From Betaproteobacteria bacterium (GTDB lineage Bacteria; Pseudomonadota; Gammaproteobacteria; Burkholderiales; SG8-41), in NCBI GenBank assembly GCA_028292435.1, contig JAQGMI010000139.1, positions 1-54,074 on the forward strand: 54,074 nt of DNA. The letters are read 5' to 3'. Below, one piece after another: positions 7,691 to 17,403 of this stretch (its first letter is position 1; the number at the start of each line of letters is the position of its first letter). Made by a program: the position numbers and the translations under genes. The notes below the pieces were generated by a model that was given only the letters and a program-made list of their open reading frames with translations, was not told the origin of the DNA and made no database searches.

Positions 7691-9166
7691 TTACTTGAGA
7701 TATTTGCCGACTTCGGCGCTGCCTGTGCCGCTGCAGCCTGTCGCGCCGTAGCGCAAAAATTTCTGTATTCTCGCGGCGCCATCGACTTCGCCGACGTACA
7801 TGTTGCCCTCGGAATCATTGGCCACCACGTGCGGCCAATGAAACTGGCCGGCCTGGCGGCCACCGCCGCCGATGCGAGTGAGCTCGGTCAGGTTCTGCCG
7901 ATTGAGCACGTAGATGACGTCGTTGACGAGATCGGCGACGTACATGCAGCTTTGCTTCGCGTCGGTCGAGAAGTTCACGGTGCCCGACGTGCCGCCGATG
8001 GATTGCGGTGCGACGGGCAGTTCGCCCACGAATCCGCACTTGCCGACTTCACCCTCCGGATTCGAGCAGGGCTTGCCCGCTTCCGACGCCTTGAAAATCT
8101 GCACGCGATTGTTGCCGCGATCGCAGGCATACAGCATGCCGTCGTTGGCGAGCCTCGCGCAGTGCAGGGGGCTGCGGAAGAACTTCGGTTTCATGCGGCC
8201 GGCCTTGAAATCATCCGGCCACGAGCCGGCGTATGCCTCATCACCGCCGTTTTCGCCGACCACTGGATTCTGACCGTACGCGCCGAAATGCCCGACGTAT
8301 TTGCCGGTCGCTGCGTCGACGATCAGCACGCGCCGGTTGCCGTAACCGTCGGCTATATACATCAGGTTGGTTTTCGGATCGACGACCATGTCCGCCGGCC
8401 AGTAGGGTTCCGGCGTGCCGTTGACGCCGCCGCTGGTGTCGTTGCTGTTCGGGCCTTTGGCGCCCGCGGTGCCGATCTGATAGACGAACGTGCCATCCGC
8501 TTTGAATTTCAGAACATGCGAATCGTCGCCGAAGTTCGACGCCCACGGATACTGACCGTAGAACGCCTTGGCTTGGCCGTTGCCGGCGATATAGACGAAG
8601 TCGTTGTGATCGACGTAGATGCCGTGCTCGCGCGCAGGCCAGAAGCAGCCGTCAGCTTCGCGGCATTTCGATTTCAAAAAATCCGGATCACCCGGGCCGC
8701 CCCACGACTTCAATAATTTTCCCGCCGGGTTGAATACGAGAACGGACGGCGCCGGCATGCAGCAGCCGTTGATCTGGCCGTTAGGCCGCGGATGTCCGAG
8801 CGCGCTGATCGGCTTGCCTTTTGGATCCTTGCCCGCTGCGCCTTGCATCCCGCTATCTTGAGAGCCGACCGAACGCGGGCGGTGATAAACCCAGATCTGG
8901 TTGTGCTTGTCGACGGCCATGCCGCCTACATCGCCGATGACCCAGTGGTTGGGCAGCGGCTGAGGCCACGCGGGATCGAGCACGAAGCCGGGTGCCTCGC
9001 CTTTCTTCTCGACTGCCATGCCCTCGGCGAGGCGCTCCGCCACACGGGCCTTCTGCAATGCCTCTGTCGCCGACTGCTGCGCGTTCACAGACGCCATGCA
9101 TGAGAGGCCTAATACGCAAGCGAGCACGCCGGCCCGAACGACAGCGAACGGAACTTTCGATTTCAT
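7691..9166 (-). CDS. secreted NHL-repeat beta-propeller protein
   Basis: 491 residues. The start at 9166 is set by a perfect ribosome binding site (CTGGAGGAGATACG) and a good signal peptide, residues 1-29 ending SVNAQ. The mature protein begins with 'FVLDPAWPQPLPNHWVIGDV' and carries several NHL/peptidylglycine-lyase-type blades, for example 'MAVDKHNQIWVYHR', 'MYIADGYGNRRVLIVDA', 'MLYACDRGNNRVQIF' and 'HVVANDSEGNMYVGEVDG'. Such proteins are periplasmic beta-propellers of unknown reaction. It resembles the second NHL protein at 42684-43877. Several cysteine pairs could form disulfides. Function not known. Confidence 0.85.
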   Translation of the reverse strand: MKSKVPFAVVRAGVLACVLGLSCMASVNAQQSATEALQKARVAERLAEGMAVEKKGEAPGFVLDPAWPQPLPNHWVIGDVGGMAVDKHNQIWVYHRPRSVGSQDSGMQGAAGKDPKGKPISALGHPRPNGQINGCCMPAPSVLVFNPAGKLLKSWGGPGDPDFLKSKCREADGCFWPAREHGIYVDHNDFVYIAGNGQAKAFYGQYPWASNFGDDSHVLKFKADGTFVYQIGTAGAKGPNSNDTSGGVNGTPEPYWPADMVVDPKTNLMYIADGYGNRRVLIVDAATGKYVGHFGAYGQNPVVGENGGDEAYAGSWPDDFKAGRMKPKFFRSPLHCARLANDGMLYACDRGNNRVQIFKASEAGKPCSNPEGEVGKCGFVGELPVAPQSIGGTSGTVNFSTDAKQSCMYVADLVNDVIYVLNRQNLTELTRIGGGGRQAGQFHWPHVVANDSEGNMYVGEVDGAARIQKFLRYGATGCSGTGSAEVGKYLK

Positions 9167-9487
9167 CGTATCTCCTCCAGGATTATTTTCCATAATTCTA
9201 CTAGAGGCCGCCGCCACGGGATGCATTGGCGGATTACGCGAGACGGAAAGAATAATCGGCATGCGCGCCCGTCGCTTAAGCGCTCTGATCGCCCTTGTTA
9301 TCAATTTATCATGCTGCCGAAAGCCGCATGATTATGTTATCGTGCTGCCCGGTGAATCCCGGGGTAACTCAGCGCAAGTATGCCCGTGGATCTGCTCTGA
9401 TTGGCGGGCGTGGCGGCGAGCGAGGCGGCTGACGTTTGAATGATGTTCCGCGCGCAACCCTGTCAATTTAAGGCGAGGCTCTTCGGT
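9167..9487. other. divergent intergenic region with an imperfect palindrome
   Basis: 321 bases between the NHL and desaturase genes. ATCATGC (9308-9314) and GCATGAT (9326-9332) form a 7-base-arm inverted repeat with an 11-base spacer. The surroundings are AT-rich (TTGTTATCAATTTATC), so a promoter with an operator is plausible, but I cannot assign a regulator. No gene is supported here. Confidence 0.4.
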
Positions 9488-10603
9488 ATGTCCGCAGGTT
9501 CAGGTCTTAACGAATTGAAGCGCACGATCGTCGCGCGCTATGCCGAGCCAGATAACCTCAAGGGATTTTCCCAGGCGTTGACGACGCTGCTGCCGCTTGC
9601 GGCCCTTTGGTATGGCGCCGTGCTGAGCGTCGACTTGTCGTACTGGCTGACCGCCGCCGTCATCGCTCTGATGACTCTTTTTCTGCTGCGGGCATTCGTG
9701 CTCATGCATGAATGCGGTCACGGCAGCTTGTTTCGCTCGGCGTACCTCAACAGGGCGTTCGGATTTATTTTCGGCGTCGTTACCGGAATGCCGCAATACG
9801 TGTGGTCGCGCCACCATCTGCACCACCATTCGACCAACGGAAACTGGCACAAATATCGCGGGCCTCTGAACGTCATCCCGACCAGTGAGTATGCCGCGAT
9901 GAGTTCGCAGCAACAGCGGCGGTTCACGAATGCGCGCCACATCCGGATGGTCCCTATCGCCGGTTTCCTGTATTTGATTTTCCACCCGCGCGTTTCATTG
10001 CTTAAGGGCAGCCTCAGCCTGCTGCGCTACGTTATCAAGAGCAAAATCGCGCGGCCTGGCGTATCGCTCAAAGCGCACACGCTGGACTTCAAAACAAAAC
10101 ACTGGTCTTCGGCGCGGGAATACTGGCATATGCTCGGTAACAGCGCCGTGCTGATTGCGTTGTGGGCGTTAATGGCGTGGGCTGTGGGGCCGCTGCTGTT
10201 CGCCGTTTGCTATATCGTCAGCGTGTCACTGGCCGGCGGGGCCGGCATTCTGCTCTTTACAGTGCAGCACAACTTCGAGCACTCGTATGCCAGCCACGAC
10301 GAAGGTTGGGATTCGAATTCGGCCGCCATAAACGGCACGAGTTTTCTGGTCTTGCCGCGCTGGCTTGACTGGTTCACCGCTCATATCGGCTATCACCATA
10401 TTCACCACCTGTCCGCCAGGATTCCCAATTACCGCCTGCGTGAGTGCCATGACGATAACCAGCATTTGTTTTCCGGCGTGACGCGCATAAAGCTCGCCGG
10501 CATTCCGCGCGCTTTCAAGTGCATTCTCTGGGACACGCCCGCACGTCGTATTATTTCAGTCGCGGAGTATCGGTCACTGAACCTGCAGGCGGCGAAAACC
10601 TGA
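9488..10603 (+). CDS. membrane fatty acid desaturase
   Basis: 371 residues from ATG 9488 (an alternative ATG at 9440 would add 16 residues of odd composition). The integral-membrane desaturase/hydroxylase family is identified by three histidine boxes that bind the di-iron centre: HECGH (residues 74-78), HHLHHH (109-114) and the C-terminal HIGYHHIHH. Hydrophobic pairs lie between them (about 33-70, and again around 200-260). It introduces double bonds into acyl chains of membrane lipids using O2 and an electron carrier; regiospecificity cannot be told. It stands alone, divergent from the NHL gene and not close to a reductase or ferredoxin gene. Confidence 0.9.
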   Translation: MSAGSGLNELKRTIVARYAEPDNLKGFSQALTTLLPLAALWYGAVLSVDLSYWLTAAVIALMTLFLLRAFVLMHECGHGSLFRSAYLNRAFGFIFGVVTGMPQYVWSRHHLHHHSTNGNWHKYRGPLNVIPTSEYAAMSSQQQRRFTNARHIRMVPIAGFLYLIFHPRVSLLKGSLSLLRYVIKSKIARPGVSLKAHTLDFKTKHWSSAREYWHMLGNSAVLIALWALMAWAVGPLLFAVCYIVSVSLAGGAGILLFTVQHNFEHSYASHDEGWDSNSAAINGTSFLVLPRWLDWFTAHIGYHHIHHLSARIPNYRLRECHDDNQHLFSGVTRIKLAGIPRAFKCILWDTPARRIISVAEYRSLNLQAAKT

Positions 10604-10676
10604 GGGGCGTGCGCCCGGCCACCGCTCCGTGAGAACGCGGGCACCGGCAATTACCAGCCGTCAGGGTTGACTACGA

Positions 10677-11492
10677 ATGGGGCCGCTACTAACGCAGAAA
10701 GTCCACGCCATACTCTGCGCCGCTGCGCGCGTTGGTGCGCAGAACGTCGAGTGCTCGTTAGATCTCGATCGTTCGCGGACCGTTGTAGCGGTCGACAAGG
10801 GAGGGTGGACGTGCGAAGGGCGGCGCTTCCCCTATCTCGAGACCTGCAAGGACGGCACCGTTTACTACTGGAATGGTGAGAACTTCGAGCCCGTTGCGCG
10901 ATACACAACCTCACTGATCAAGTTGGTGCCGACGGAGTGGGGACCGCCGACGTTTCAGATCGACGGCATCAAGATGTTGCCTACCGCGCAAGTTTCGCCT
11001 TACGCAGATGCCGAACGCAAAGTGGGTTTGATTCAACCGCGGGGCAAAGTGATTCTGGATACTTGCGGCGGCCTCGGCTATTTCGCCGCGTGGTGTGTGC
11101 TTGGCGAGGCGAAGCAGATACTTTCGTATGAGAAGAACGCCGATGTGCTGTGGCTCCGCTCGCTGAATCCGTGGTCGCCGAAGATCGGCAGTGGTTTGAC
11201 GTTGACCCACGGCGACATCACGGAGCAGATCGTGACGCTGGCCAACGAATCGGTCGACGCGATATTGCACGATCCGCCGCGCTTCGGCATCGCCGGAGAA
11301 CTGTACTCGCAAGTCTTTTACGAGCAACTCGCCAGGGTCATCAAGCGCAGGGGCAAACTCTTTCATTACACCGGCGCGTCAAATAAATTGACCACCGGCC
11401 GCGACGTGGCGAACGAAGTGATGCAGCGCTTGCGGCACGCGGGATTTGCCGCCGAGCTGAACGGCGATGGGGTATTGGCGCTGAAGAAGTGA
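10677..11492 (+). CDS. SAM-dependent methyltransferase of an archaeal-type family (COG2521-like)
   Basis: 271 residues. The C-terminal Rossmann domain has motif I LDTCGGLGY (128-136), an acidic residue after beta2 in 'LSYEKNADVL' (Glu152), 'LTLTHGDI' and motif IV ILHDPPRFGIAGELYS (196-211), then 'LFHYTGASNK'. The wording of these motifs, especially LNPWSP and HDPPRF.LAGELYS, matches what I recall of COG2521, annotated as a predicted archaeal methyltransferase. The N-terminal ~100 residues contain a small domain with 'YYWNGENFEPVAR'. Substrate unknown (RNA or protein modification are typical guesses). It is a single gene between desaturase and groES. A bacterial copy may be horizontally acquired; this needs a tree. 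Confidence 0.75.
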   Translation: MGPLLTQKVHAILCAAARVGAQNVECSLDLDRSRTVVAVDKGGWTCEGRRFPYLETCKDGTVYYWNGENFEPVARYTTSLIKLVPTEWGPPTFQIDGIKMLPTAQVSPYADAERKVGLIQPRGKVILDTCGGLGYFAAWCVLGEAKQILSYEKNADVLWLRSLNPWSPKIGSGLTLTHGDITEQIVTLANESVDAILHDPPRFGIAGELYSQVFYEQLARVIKRRGKLFHYTGASNKLTTGRDVANEVMQRLRHAGFAAELNGDGVLALKK

Positions 11493-11603
11493 GGGCGTTC
11501 ACGGCGATTGCGGACGCATTCCCGGCTACGAATGCCAGTTACCGTTGATTACGCAGGCAAAGCCGCGCTTTCCGGCAACCCCGGTTGAACCACAAATAAC
11601 TAT

Positions 11604-11632
11604 TTGATATTAAAGTAGTTACGGCGTAGCAT
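11604..11632 (+). promoter_or_regulatory. predicted groESL promoter
   Basis: TTGATA at 11604-11609 (five of six matches to the -35 consensus) and TAGCAT at 11627-11632 (four of six to the -10) are separated by exactly 17 bases. The -10 element directly abuts the CIRCE operator, so a repressor bound there would block initiation. Predicted from sequence only. Confidence 0.55.
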
Positions 11633-11658
11633 TGGCACTCCTTCGCGTCGAGTGCCAA
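11632..11658 (+). promoter_or_regulatory. CIRCE operator (HrcA binding site)
   Basis: A perfect inverted repeat TTGGCACTC - N9 - GAGTGCCAA, matching the CIRCE consensus TTAGCACTC-N9-GAGTGCTAA with one compensated base-pair change per arm. It lies 47 bases upstream of groES. CIRCE is the operator of the heat-shock repressor HrcA, which itself needs GroEL for activity. No hrcA gene is in this window. Confidence 0.93.
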
Positions 11659-11705
11659 TTGCCTCGACGCCCACATTCCCCGTCCCAAAACCAGGAAAGA
11701 CACTC

Positions 11706-11993
11706 ATGAAAATCCGTCCGCTGCACGATCGGCTCATCGTTAAACGGCTCGAAGAAGAACGCAAAACCGCATCGGGCATCGTCATTCCCGACAGCGCGAC
11801 AGAGAAGCCCGAACAAGGCGAAGTAAAAGCAGTCGGCAAGGGCAAGGTCCAGGAAGACGGCAAGATTCGCGCAATCGACGTCAAGGTCGGCGACAAAGTG
11901 CTCTTCGGAAAATATTCCGGCCAGACTGTAAAGGTCGACGGCGAGGAACTGCTCGTCATGCGCGAAGAAGACATCATGGGCGTCATCGAATAA
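11706..11993 (+). CDS. groES: co-chaperonin GroES
   Basis: 95 residues, exact family length, starting [18 protein letters not shown]. The mobile loop '[19 protein letters not shown]' (about 17-35) binds GroEL and the C-terminal strand ends '[10 protein letters not shown]'. GroES forms the heptameric lid of the GroEL cage in the cytoplasm. ATG 11706 follows AGGAAAG; the open frame extends upstream to 11652 but those residues cover the leader. It is 28 bases from groEL, in one CIRCE-controlled operon. Confidence 0.98.
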   Translation: MKIRPLHDRLIVKRLEEERKTASGIVIPDSATEKPEQGEVKAVGKGKVQEDGKIRAIDVKVGDKVLFGKYSGQTVKVDGEELLVMREEDIMGVIE

Positions 11994-11997
11994 ATAG

Positions 11998-13671
<1,674 letters not shown>

Positions 13672-13722
13672 CAAGCGCGCAAGCGCTTGCCGTTTCCGGG
13701 CGAGATCCGGATTGCGGTCCCG

Positions 13723-13754
13723 AAAAAAGCCCCGTGTATGCGGGGCTTTTTTTT
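13723..13754 (+). terminator. Rho-independent terminator of groESL
   Basis: A GCCCCG (13729-13734)/CGGGGC (13741-13746) stem with a 6-base loop is preceded by six A and followed by eight T, so the helix can extend through A-T pairs. It lies 52 bases after the groEL stop. The A-run on the other flank means it could act in both directions. Confidence 0.92.
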
Positions 13755-13892
13755 GGATGCTTCTATTTCGCGGCTGCAGAAAATATTGGTAGATTTCCGG
13801 CGTCGCGCGCGTCGTGCATTGGATAGTGGGCGACGAGCGCCGCGCCGACGCGGCAAAAATTTGGATGCGTAAGTTGAACTTTCGCGCTTTCT

Positions 13893-13912
13893 TACCATCC
13901 ACATGGATGGTA
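13893..13912. promoter_or_regulatory. palindromic operator candidate for the RHH regulator
   Basis: TACCATCCA-CA-TGGATGGTA is a perfect inverted repeat with 9-base arms and a 2-base centre, ending 5 bases before the ribosome binding site of the ribbon-helix-helix gene at 13929. RHH/CopG proteins typically repress their own promoter through such short palindromes, so autoregulation is likely. The overlapping TATATA could be part of a -10 element. Confidence 0.6.
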
Positions 13913-13928
13913 TATAGAAGGAGTTCAG

Positions 13929-14348
13929 ATGGCGACGGCAAGCCTTGAGTTAAAGCGCGGTGTAGGCGAATCGGAAAAACTGACGATCAACCTCGGCGTG
14001 GTCGATCTCGGACAGATCGACTTGCTCGTTAGCGAAGGTTTTTATTCAAACCGGACCGATCTTATCCGGACTGCGGTCCGCAATCAGTTGGCGGTCCATG
14101 CGGACCAGGTGAAGCAGACGGTCGCTCGCCGCACGCTCGTGCTTGGGCTTCAGCATTTCAGCCGTGACGACCTCAAGCGGGCCTGCGATGCCGGCGAGAA
14201 GCTTCAGATCCAAGTCCTCGGTCTCGCGCGGATTGCATCTGACGTAACACCCGAATTAGCATGCGCGGCAATTCATTCGATCGACGTGCTGGGCGCATTT
14301 CATTGCAGCGCGGCTGTGCGCAAAGCACTAGCCGATCGCATCGTTTAA
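13929..14348 (+). CDS. ribbon-helix-helix (CopG-type) DNA-binding protein
   Basis: 139 residues. The N-terminal part 'EKLTINLGVVDLGQIDLLVSEGFYSNRTDLIRTAVRNQL' (about 17-55) has the beta-strand plus two-helix RHH pattern, with the turn at GFYSNRTDLIR. The C-terminal ~80 residues form a second, mostly hydrophobic domain of unknown role, perhaps a ligand sensor or oligomerisation unit. Start at 13929 follows AGAAGGAG. It directly precedes, by 26 bases, the PHB-depolymerase-type esterase, and a perfect palindrome lies in its leader, so it probably controls itself and the esterase. It is longer than plasmid CopG antitoxins and has no toxin gene next to it. Confidence 0.8.
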   Translation: MATASLELKRGVGESEKLTINLGVVDLGQIDLLVSEGFYSNRTDLIRTAVRNQLAVHADQVKQTVARRTLVLGLQHFSRDDLKRACDAGEKLQIQVLGLARIASDVTPELACAAIHSIDVLGAFHCSAAVRKALADRIV

Positions 14349-14374
14349 CGTATCTATCTACGAAAGATCCATTT

Positions 14375-15535
14375 TTGAAGAACCTCGGCAGTTTGTCTCA
14401 GCGTTTGCTCAGTATCATGCCGCGTAAAGCGGCCGCCGCAACCCCCGCGTCTACGAGCGGCATCACCGAAACGATTCAACGCGCACTTACTTCAGCAGGC
14501 CTGCACTCGAGCTCGGGACCGCTGTCGGGTGTCGCACGCACGATCGAGAAAGCTTTGTCGGCCGCGGGACTGCATCAGGCTCCGCGCGTCGAGGAGGCAC
14601 GGACCGAATCGCCTGAGTCGCCTGCGTCGAAATCGCGCATCGGATTTATCACCTGCGAATATCGGAACGAGGCGGGCGTGCGAACCTACAAGGTGTACGT
14701 CCCCGAAAACTACGCAGGCCCGGGCGAAGTGCCGATGGTCGTGATGCTTCATGGCTGCACGCAGTCGCCCGACGATTTCGCCGCGGGCACGAAAATGAAT
14801 GAGCTCGCCGAACAGCACGGCTTTCTCGTGGTTTATCCCGCGCAGGCGTCGAATGCGAACGGCTCGAAATGCTGGAACTGGTTTCGCGCTGAAGACCAGA
14901 GGCGCGACCGCGGTGAGCCTTCACTGATCGCCGGGATCACGCGCGAAGTTGCGGCCCAATACAGAATCGATCAACGCCGCATTTACGTTGCCGGGCTTTC
15001 AGCGGGCGCCGCGATGGCGGTGATCCTCGGCGTCGCTTATCCGGAGTTGTACGCCGCAGTCGGCGCGCATTCGGGTCTTCCGTACGCGTCAGCCCACGAT
15101 GTGACGTCGGCGTTCAGCGCGATGAAAAGCGGACCGACGCAGGTCGGTATCCCGGTAAGGTTCGCGCCGCCGCGCGCGATCCGGGCGGAAGTGACGCATT
15201 CCGTCCCCACCATCGTCTTTCACGGCGATGCGGATACGACGGTGACGCCGAGCAATGGCGCCGCGATCGTCGAGGCGATGGTCGCCGTCGCGGATCAACA
15301 GAATTTGCGCGTGAGCAAGCAGGAGGGCACGACGTCGAGCGGACGTACTTATGAGCGTACCGTTTATGCGAACGCGACCGGAGATGCGATCGTCGAACAT
15401 TGGGTATTGCATGGCGCGGGCCACGCCTGGTCGGGCGGCAGCAGCAGCGGGTCGTACACCGAGCCTGAGGGCCCGGACGCATCCGCCGAAATGGTCCGCT
15501 TCTTTTACGCGCAGAAGCGGCCGGGCACGTCCTGA
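14375..15535 (+). CDS. PHB depolymerase family esterase
   Basis: 386 residues if started at TTG 14375, with GAAAGA about 8 bases upstream; ATG 14417 would give 372 residues. The esterase domain has the oxyanion segment 'MLHGCTQSPDDFA', nucleophile 'GLSAGAAMA', acid in 'HGDADTTV' and histidine in 'GAGHAWSGG', followed by 'SGSYTEPEGPDAS', all hallmarks of LpqC/PHB-depolymerase-like esterases. The first ~100 residues are a linker with repeated 'IQRALTSAGLH/IEKALSAAGLH' helices. No clear signal peptide, so probably an intracellular esterase acting on polyhydroxybutyrate oligomers or aromatic esters. It follows the RHH regulator. Confidence 0.87.
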   Translation: MKNLGSLSQRLLSIMPRKAAAATPASTSGITETIQRALTSAGLHSSSGPLSGVARTIEKALSAAGLHQAPRVEEARTESPESPASKSRIGFITCEYRNEAGVRTYKVYVPENYAGPGEVPMVVMLHGCTQSPDDFAAGTKMNELAEQHGFLVVYPAQASNANGSKCWNWFRAEDQRRDRGEPSLIAGITREVAAQYRIDQRRIYVAGLSAGAAMAVILGVAYPELYAAVGAHSGLPYASAHDVTSAFSAMKSGPTQVGIPVRFAPPRAIRAEVTHSVPTIVFHGDADTTVTPSNGAAIVEAMVAVADQQNLRVSKQEGTTSSGRTYERTVYANATGDAIVEHWVLHGAGHAWSGGSSSGSYTEPEGPDASAEMVRFFYAQKRPGTS

Positions 15536-15551
15536 CGAATTGCAGACCACC

Positions 15552-15575
15552 GGCGAAGGCGCAGATGCCTTCGCC
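15552..15575. terminator. hairpin between convergent genes, possible bidirectional terminator
   Basis: GGCGAAGGC (15552-15560) pairs perfectly with GCCTTCGCC (15567-15575) around a 6-base loop, 17 bases after the esterase stop and 19 bases from the end of the convergent VOC gene. No T-run follows on either side, so termination efficiency is uncertain. Confidence 0.5.
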
Positions 15576-15593
15576 AGCCTCAGGATATAAAAA

Positions 15594-15980
15594 TCAGGCC
15601 GGAATGCACCACACCTTTCGTGCATGCTCAGGTGTCGCGACGTCGAACGGCACGCCATCGGGGTCGGTGTATTTGCGCTCGCTGCGCGGCCCGCCGCCGA
15701 TTTCCTTGATCTGTCCCGCATACTTGCCGCCGCCTTGCTCGACTTTAGCGGCAGCTTCATCGATGTTGTCGACGAGGAAGCCCATGTGATGCAGCCCTTT
15801 GCGCGCACCTGAATTCGCATTCTTGTTGGCGTCGATGATCGCGAGGCTGACGACGCCGTCGGACATCATGATGGCGACGCTCGATACGCGGACGCGTTTC
15901 ATCTCGAACGCCTGTTCGTAGAACGTAGCGGTTTTTTCGATGTCGTCAACCGACAGCGTGATGTGGCGTAATTTGGCCAT
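15594..15980 (-). CDS. VOC superfamily (glyoxalase/dioxygenase-like) protein
   Basis: 128 residues with two beta-alpha-beta-beta-beta modules: 'LRHITLSVDDIEKTATFYEQ' at the start and 'GLHHMGFLVDNIDEAAAKV' in the middle, then 'YTDPDGVPFDVATPEH'. Histidines at LRHITL and LHHMGF are candidate metal ligands. VOC enzymes include glyoxalase I, extradiol dioxygenases and methylmalonyl-CoA epimerase; the reaction here is not predictable. SD AGGAGC precedes the ATG. It is the last gene of the long minus-strand run that starts with the rhodanese gene, 36 bases after the MmgE/PrpD gene, so an accessory isomerase or lyase of that pathway is a reasonable inference. Confidence 0.85.
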   Translation of the reverse strand: MAKLRHITLSVDDIEKTATFYEQAFEMKRVRVSSVAIMMSDGVVSLAIIDANKNANSGARKGLHHMGFLVDNIDEAAAKVEQGGGKYAGQIKEIGGGPRSERKYTDPDGVPFDVATPEHARKVWCIPA

Positions 15981-16016
15981 GCTGTGCTCCTGAAGCGTTG
16001 GTTAAATTTAAAATAT

Positions 16017-17393
16017 TTAGCGGGCGCGTGCGCGGCGTTTGAACAAGTCATTCGCCGATTTAAGTTTTTCCATCTGCTGTAGCTGCGTGAACAATTGTTT
16101 CGCGTCCAGCTTCAACCGCGACCATGCGACGCAATCCTCGAACTTCGCCCACAGCTCGTCGTCCGACAGCGGCGTCTGCGCGTCGCCGCGCGCATGGCGC
16201 ACATGCTCGCTGTTCAGGACGGTACCGTCGGCACGCTTGATCTGCACCCAGTCATACGGCGCGTAGCCCGAAGTGCCGGCTTGTTCTGTCGGGTCGATGT
16301 CGATGACGACGCGCTGCATCAGTTTATGCACCGCCGTGCTGCGCACGAATTTGTCGGTGAGGTCGCGCAGGCCGACGCGGTGCGCGAGCAATGAGCACGC
16401 GAGCGCGAACTCGATCGAGAACTTGGCGGCGATCGCGGTCGTCGGCGCGTGATTCTTCAGAATCACGAGATGCGAATTACTGAACGAGACGCGGATTTCG
16501 GCAATGTCCGCAGCCTCAACCGGATGCTTGCGCAGGAGGCCGAGCATCGCGTCGATGGCGCGATGCGCGCGATAGCACACGGGATATTGCTTGATGCTGA
16601 GACCCTGCTGCGCGAGCTGCCACTGTTTTTGCCCGAGGTTCGCCGGCGTCTCGAGATCGATGTCGCCGCGCGGCGAGAGGGCGGCCAAAAATCCCTGCGC
16701 ATGTTCGAGCGCGTCCGGCGTCGCCTCGATGCCGGCGGCCGCAAAGCGCGCCGCATAAATACCCGAGGCCGCGGCCTTGCCCGGATGTGTCGGCTTGACC
16801 ATTGAACCCAGATTCGACATCACGCCGCTTGCTTCCGAAGCGGCGGCGCCGAGCGCATGTGCCGCTTTTTGAGCATTCAACCGATGCAGCGACGCACACG
16901 CCGCTGCCGCCCCGATCGCGCCGAAGATGCCGGTCGGGTGCCAGCCTTTGCGCTGATAGTTGCCGCGTTCCCGCGCGATGAGGTCGGCCCACACTTCATA
17001 ACCCGCTGCATACGCGACGAGCATGTCGCGGCCCGAGCGGTTGAGCATTTGCGCTTCGGCGAGGATCGCGGGCACGAGCACGGCGCTCGGATGACAGCCT
17101 TTGAGCGCCACGTCGTCGTAATCAAGCGCATGCGACGCGGTGCCATTGATCAGGGCGGCGGCGGGCGCCGACATGCGCTTCGCCGTGAAATACAGATTAG
17201 ATGAGCCGGTGGCTTGATCGGCGCCAAGCACGCGCTCGACGGCGGCTGTCACCGGTTCGCGCGAGCCGGCGAGCATTACGCCGATGCAATCGGTGAAACC
17301 CTGCTTGATAGTCCGGACAACTTCCGCTGGCAGCGCTTTGTACTTCAACTGCGCGATAAACGCGCCGTACGCGGCTGTCAGTGGCTGGGTCAT
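16017..17393 (-). CDS. MmgE/PrpD family protein (first of four)
   Basis: 458 residues. The start at 17393 (MTQPLTAAYGAF...) is preferred because the longer frame would begin inside leuD. The fold is recognised from 'IKQGFTDCIGVMLAGS', 'INGTASHALDYDDVALKGCHPS' and 'LGQKQWQLAQQGLSIKQYPVCYRAHRAIDAMLGLL'. The family contains 2-methylcitrate dehydratase (PrpD), iminodisuccinate epimerase and cis-aconitate decarboxylase. The PrpD phrase 'ETADHS' is replaced by 'APTTAIAAKFSIEFALA', so it belongs to the non-PrpD subfamily and may be an epimerase or decarboxylase. It follows the LeuD-like gene by 10 bases in the minus-strand operon. Confidence 0.88.
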   Translation of the reverse strand: MTQPLTAAYGAFIAQLKYKALPAEVVRTIKQGFTDCIGVMLAGSREPVTAAVERVLGADQATGSSNLYFTAKRMSAPAAALINGTASHALDYDDVALKGCHPSAVLVPAILAEAQMLNRSGRDMLVAYAAGYEVWADLIARERGNYQRKGWHPTGIFGAIGAAAACASLHRLNAQKAAHALGAAASEASGVMSNLGSMVKPTHPGKAAASGIYAARFAAAGIEATPDALEHAQGFLAALSPRGDIDLETPANLGQKQWQLAQQGLSIKQYPVCYRAHRAIDAMLGLLRKHPVEAADIAEIRVSFSNSHLVILKNHAPTTAIAAKFSIEFALACSLLAHRVGLRDLTDKFVRSTAVHKLMQRVVIDIDPTEQAGTSGYAPYDWVQIKRADGTVLNSEHVRHARGDAQTPLSDDELWAKFEDCVAWSRLKLDAKQLFTQLQQMEKLKSANDLFKRRARAR

Positions 17394-17403
17394 TGCGTGA
17401 CGA

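Noticed and set aside
6537..7751. Plus-strand open frame opposite the thiolase gene
   Set aside because: Antisense shadow of a complete thiolase; no motif of its own.
13929..14348. Toxin-antitoxin system
   Set aside because: The RHH protein is longer than antitoxins and the next gene is an esterase, not a toxin.
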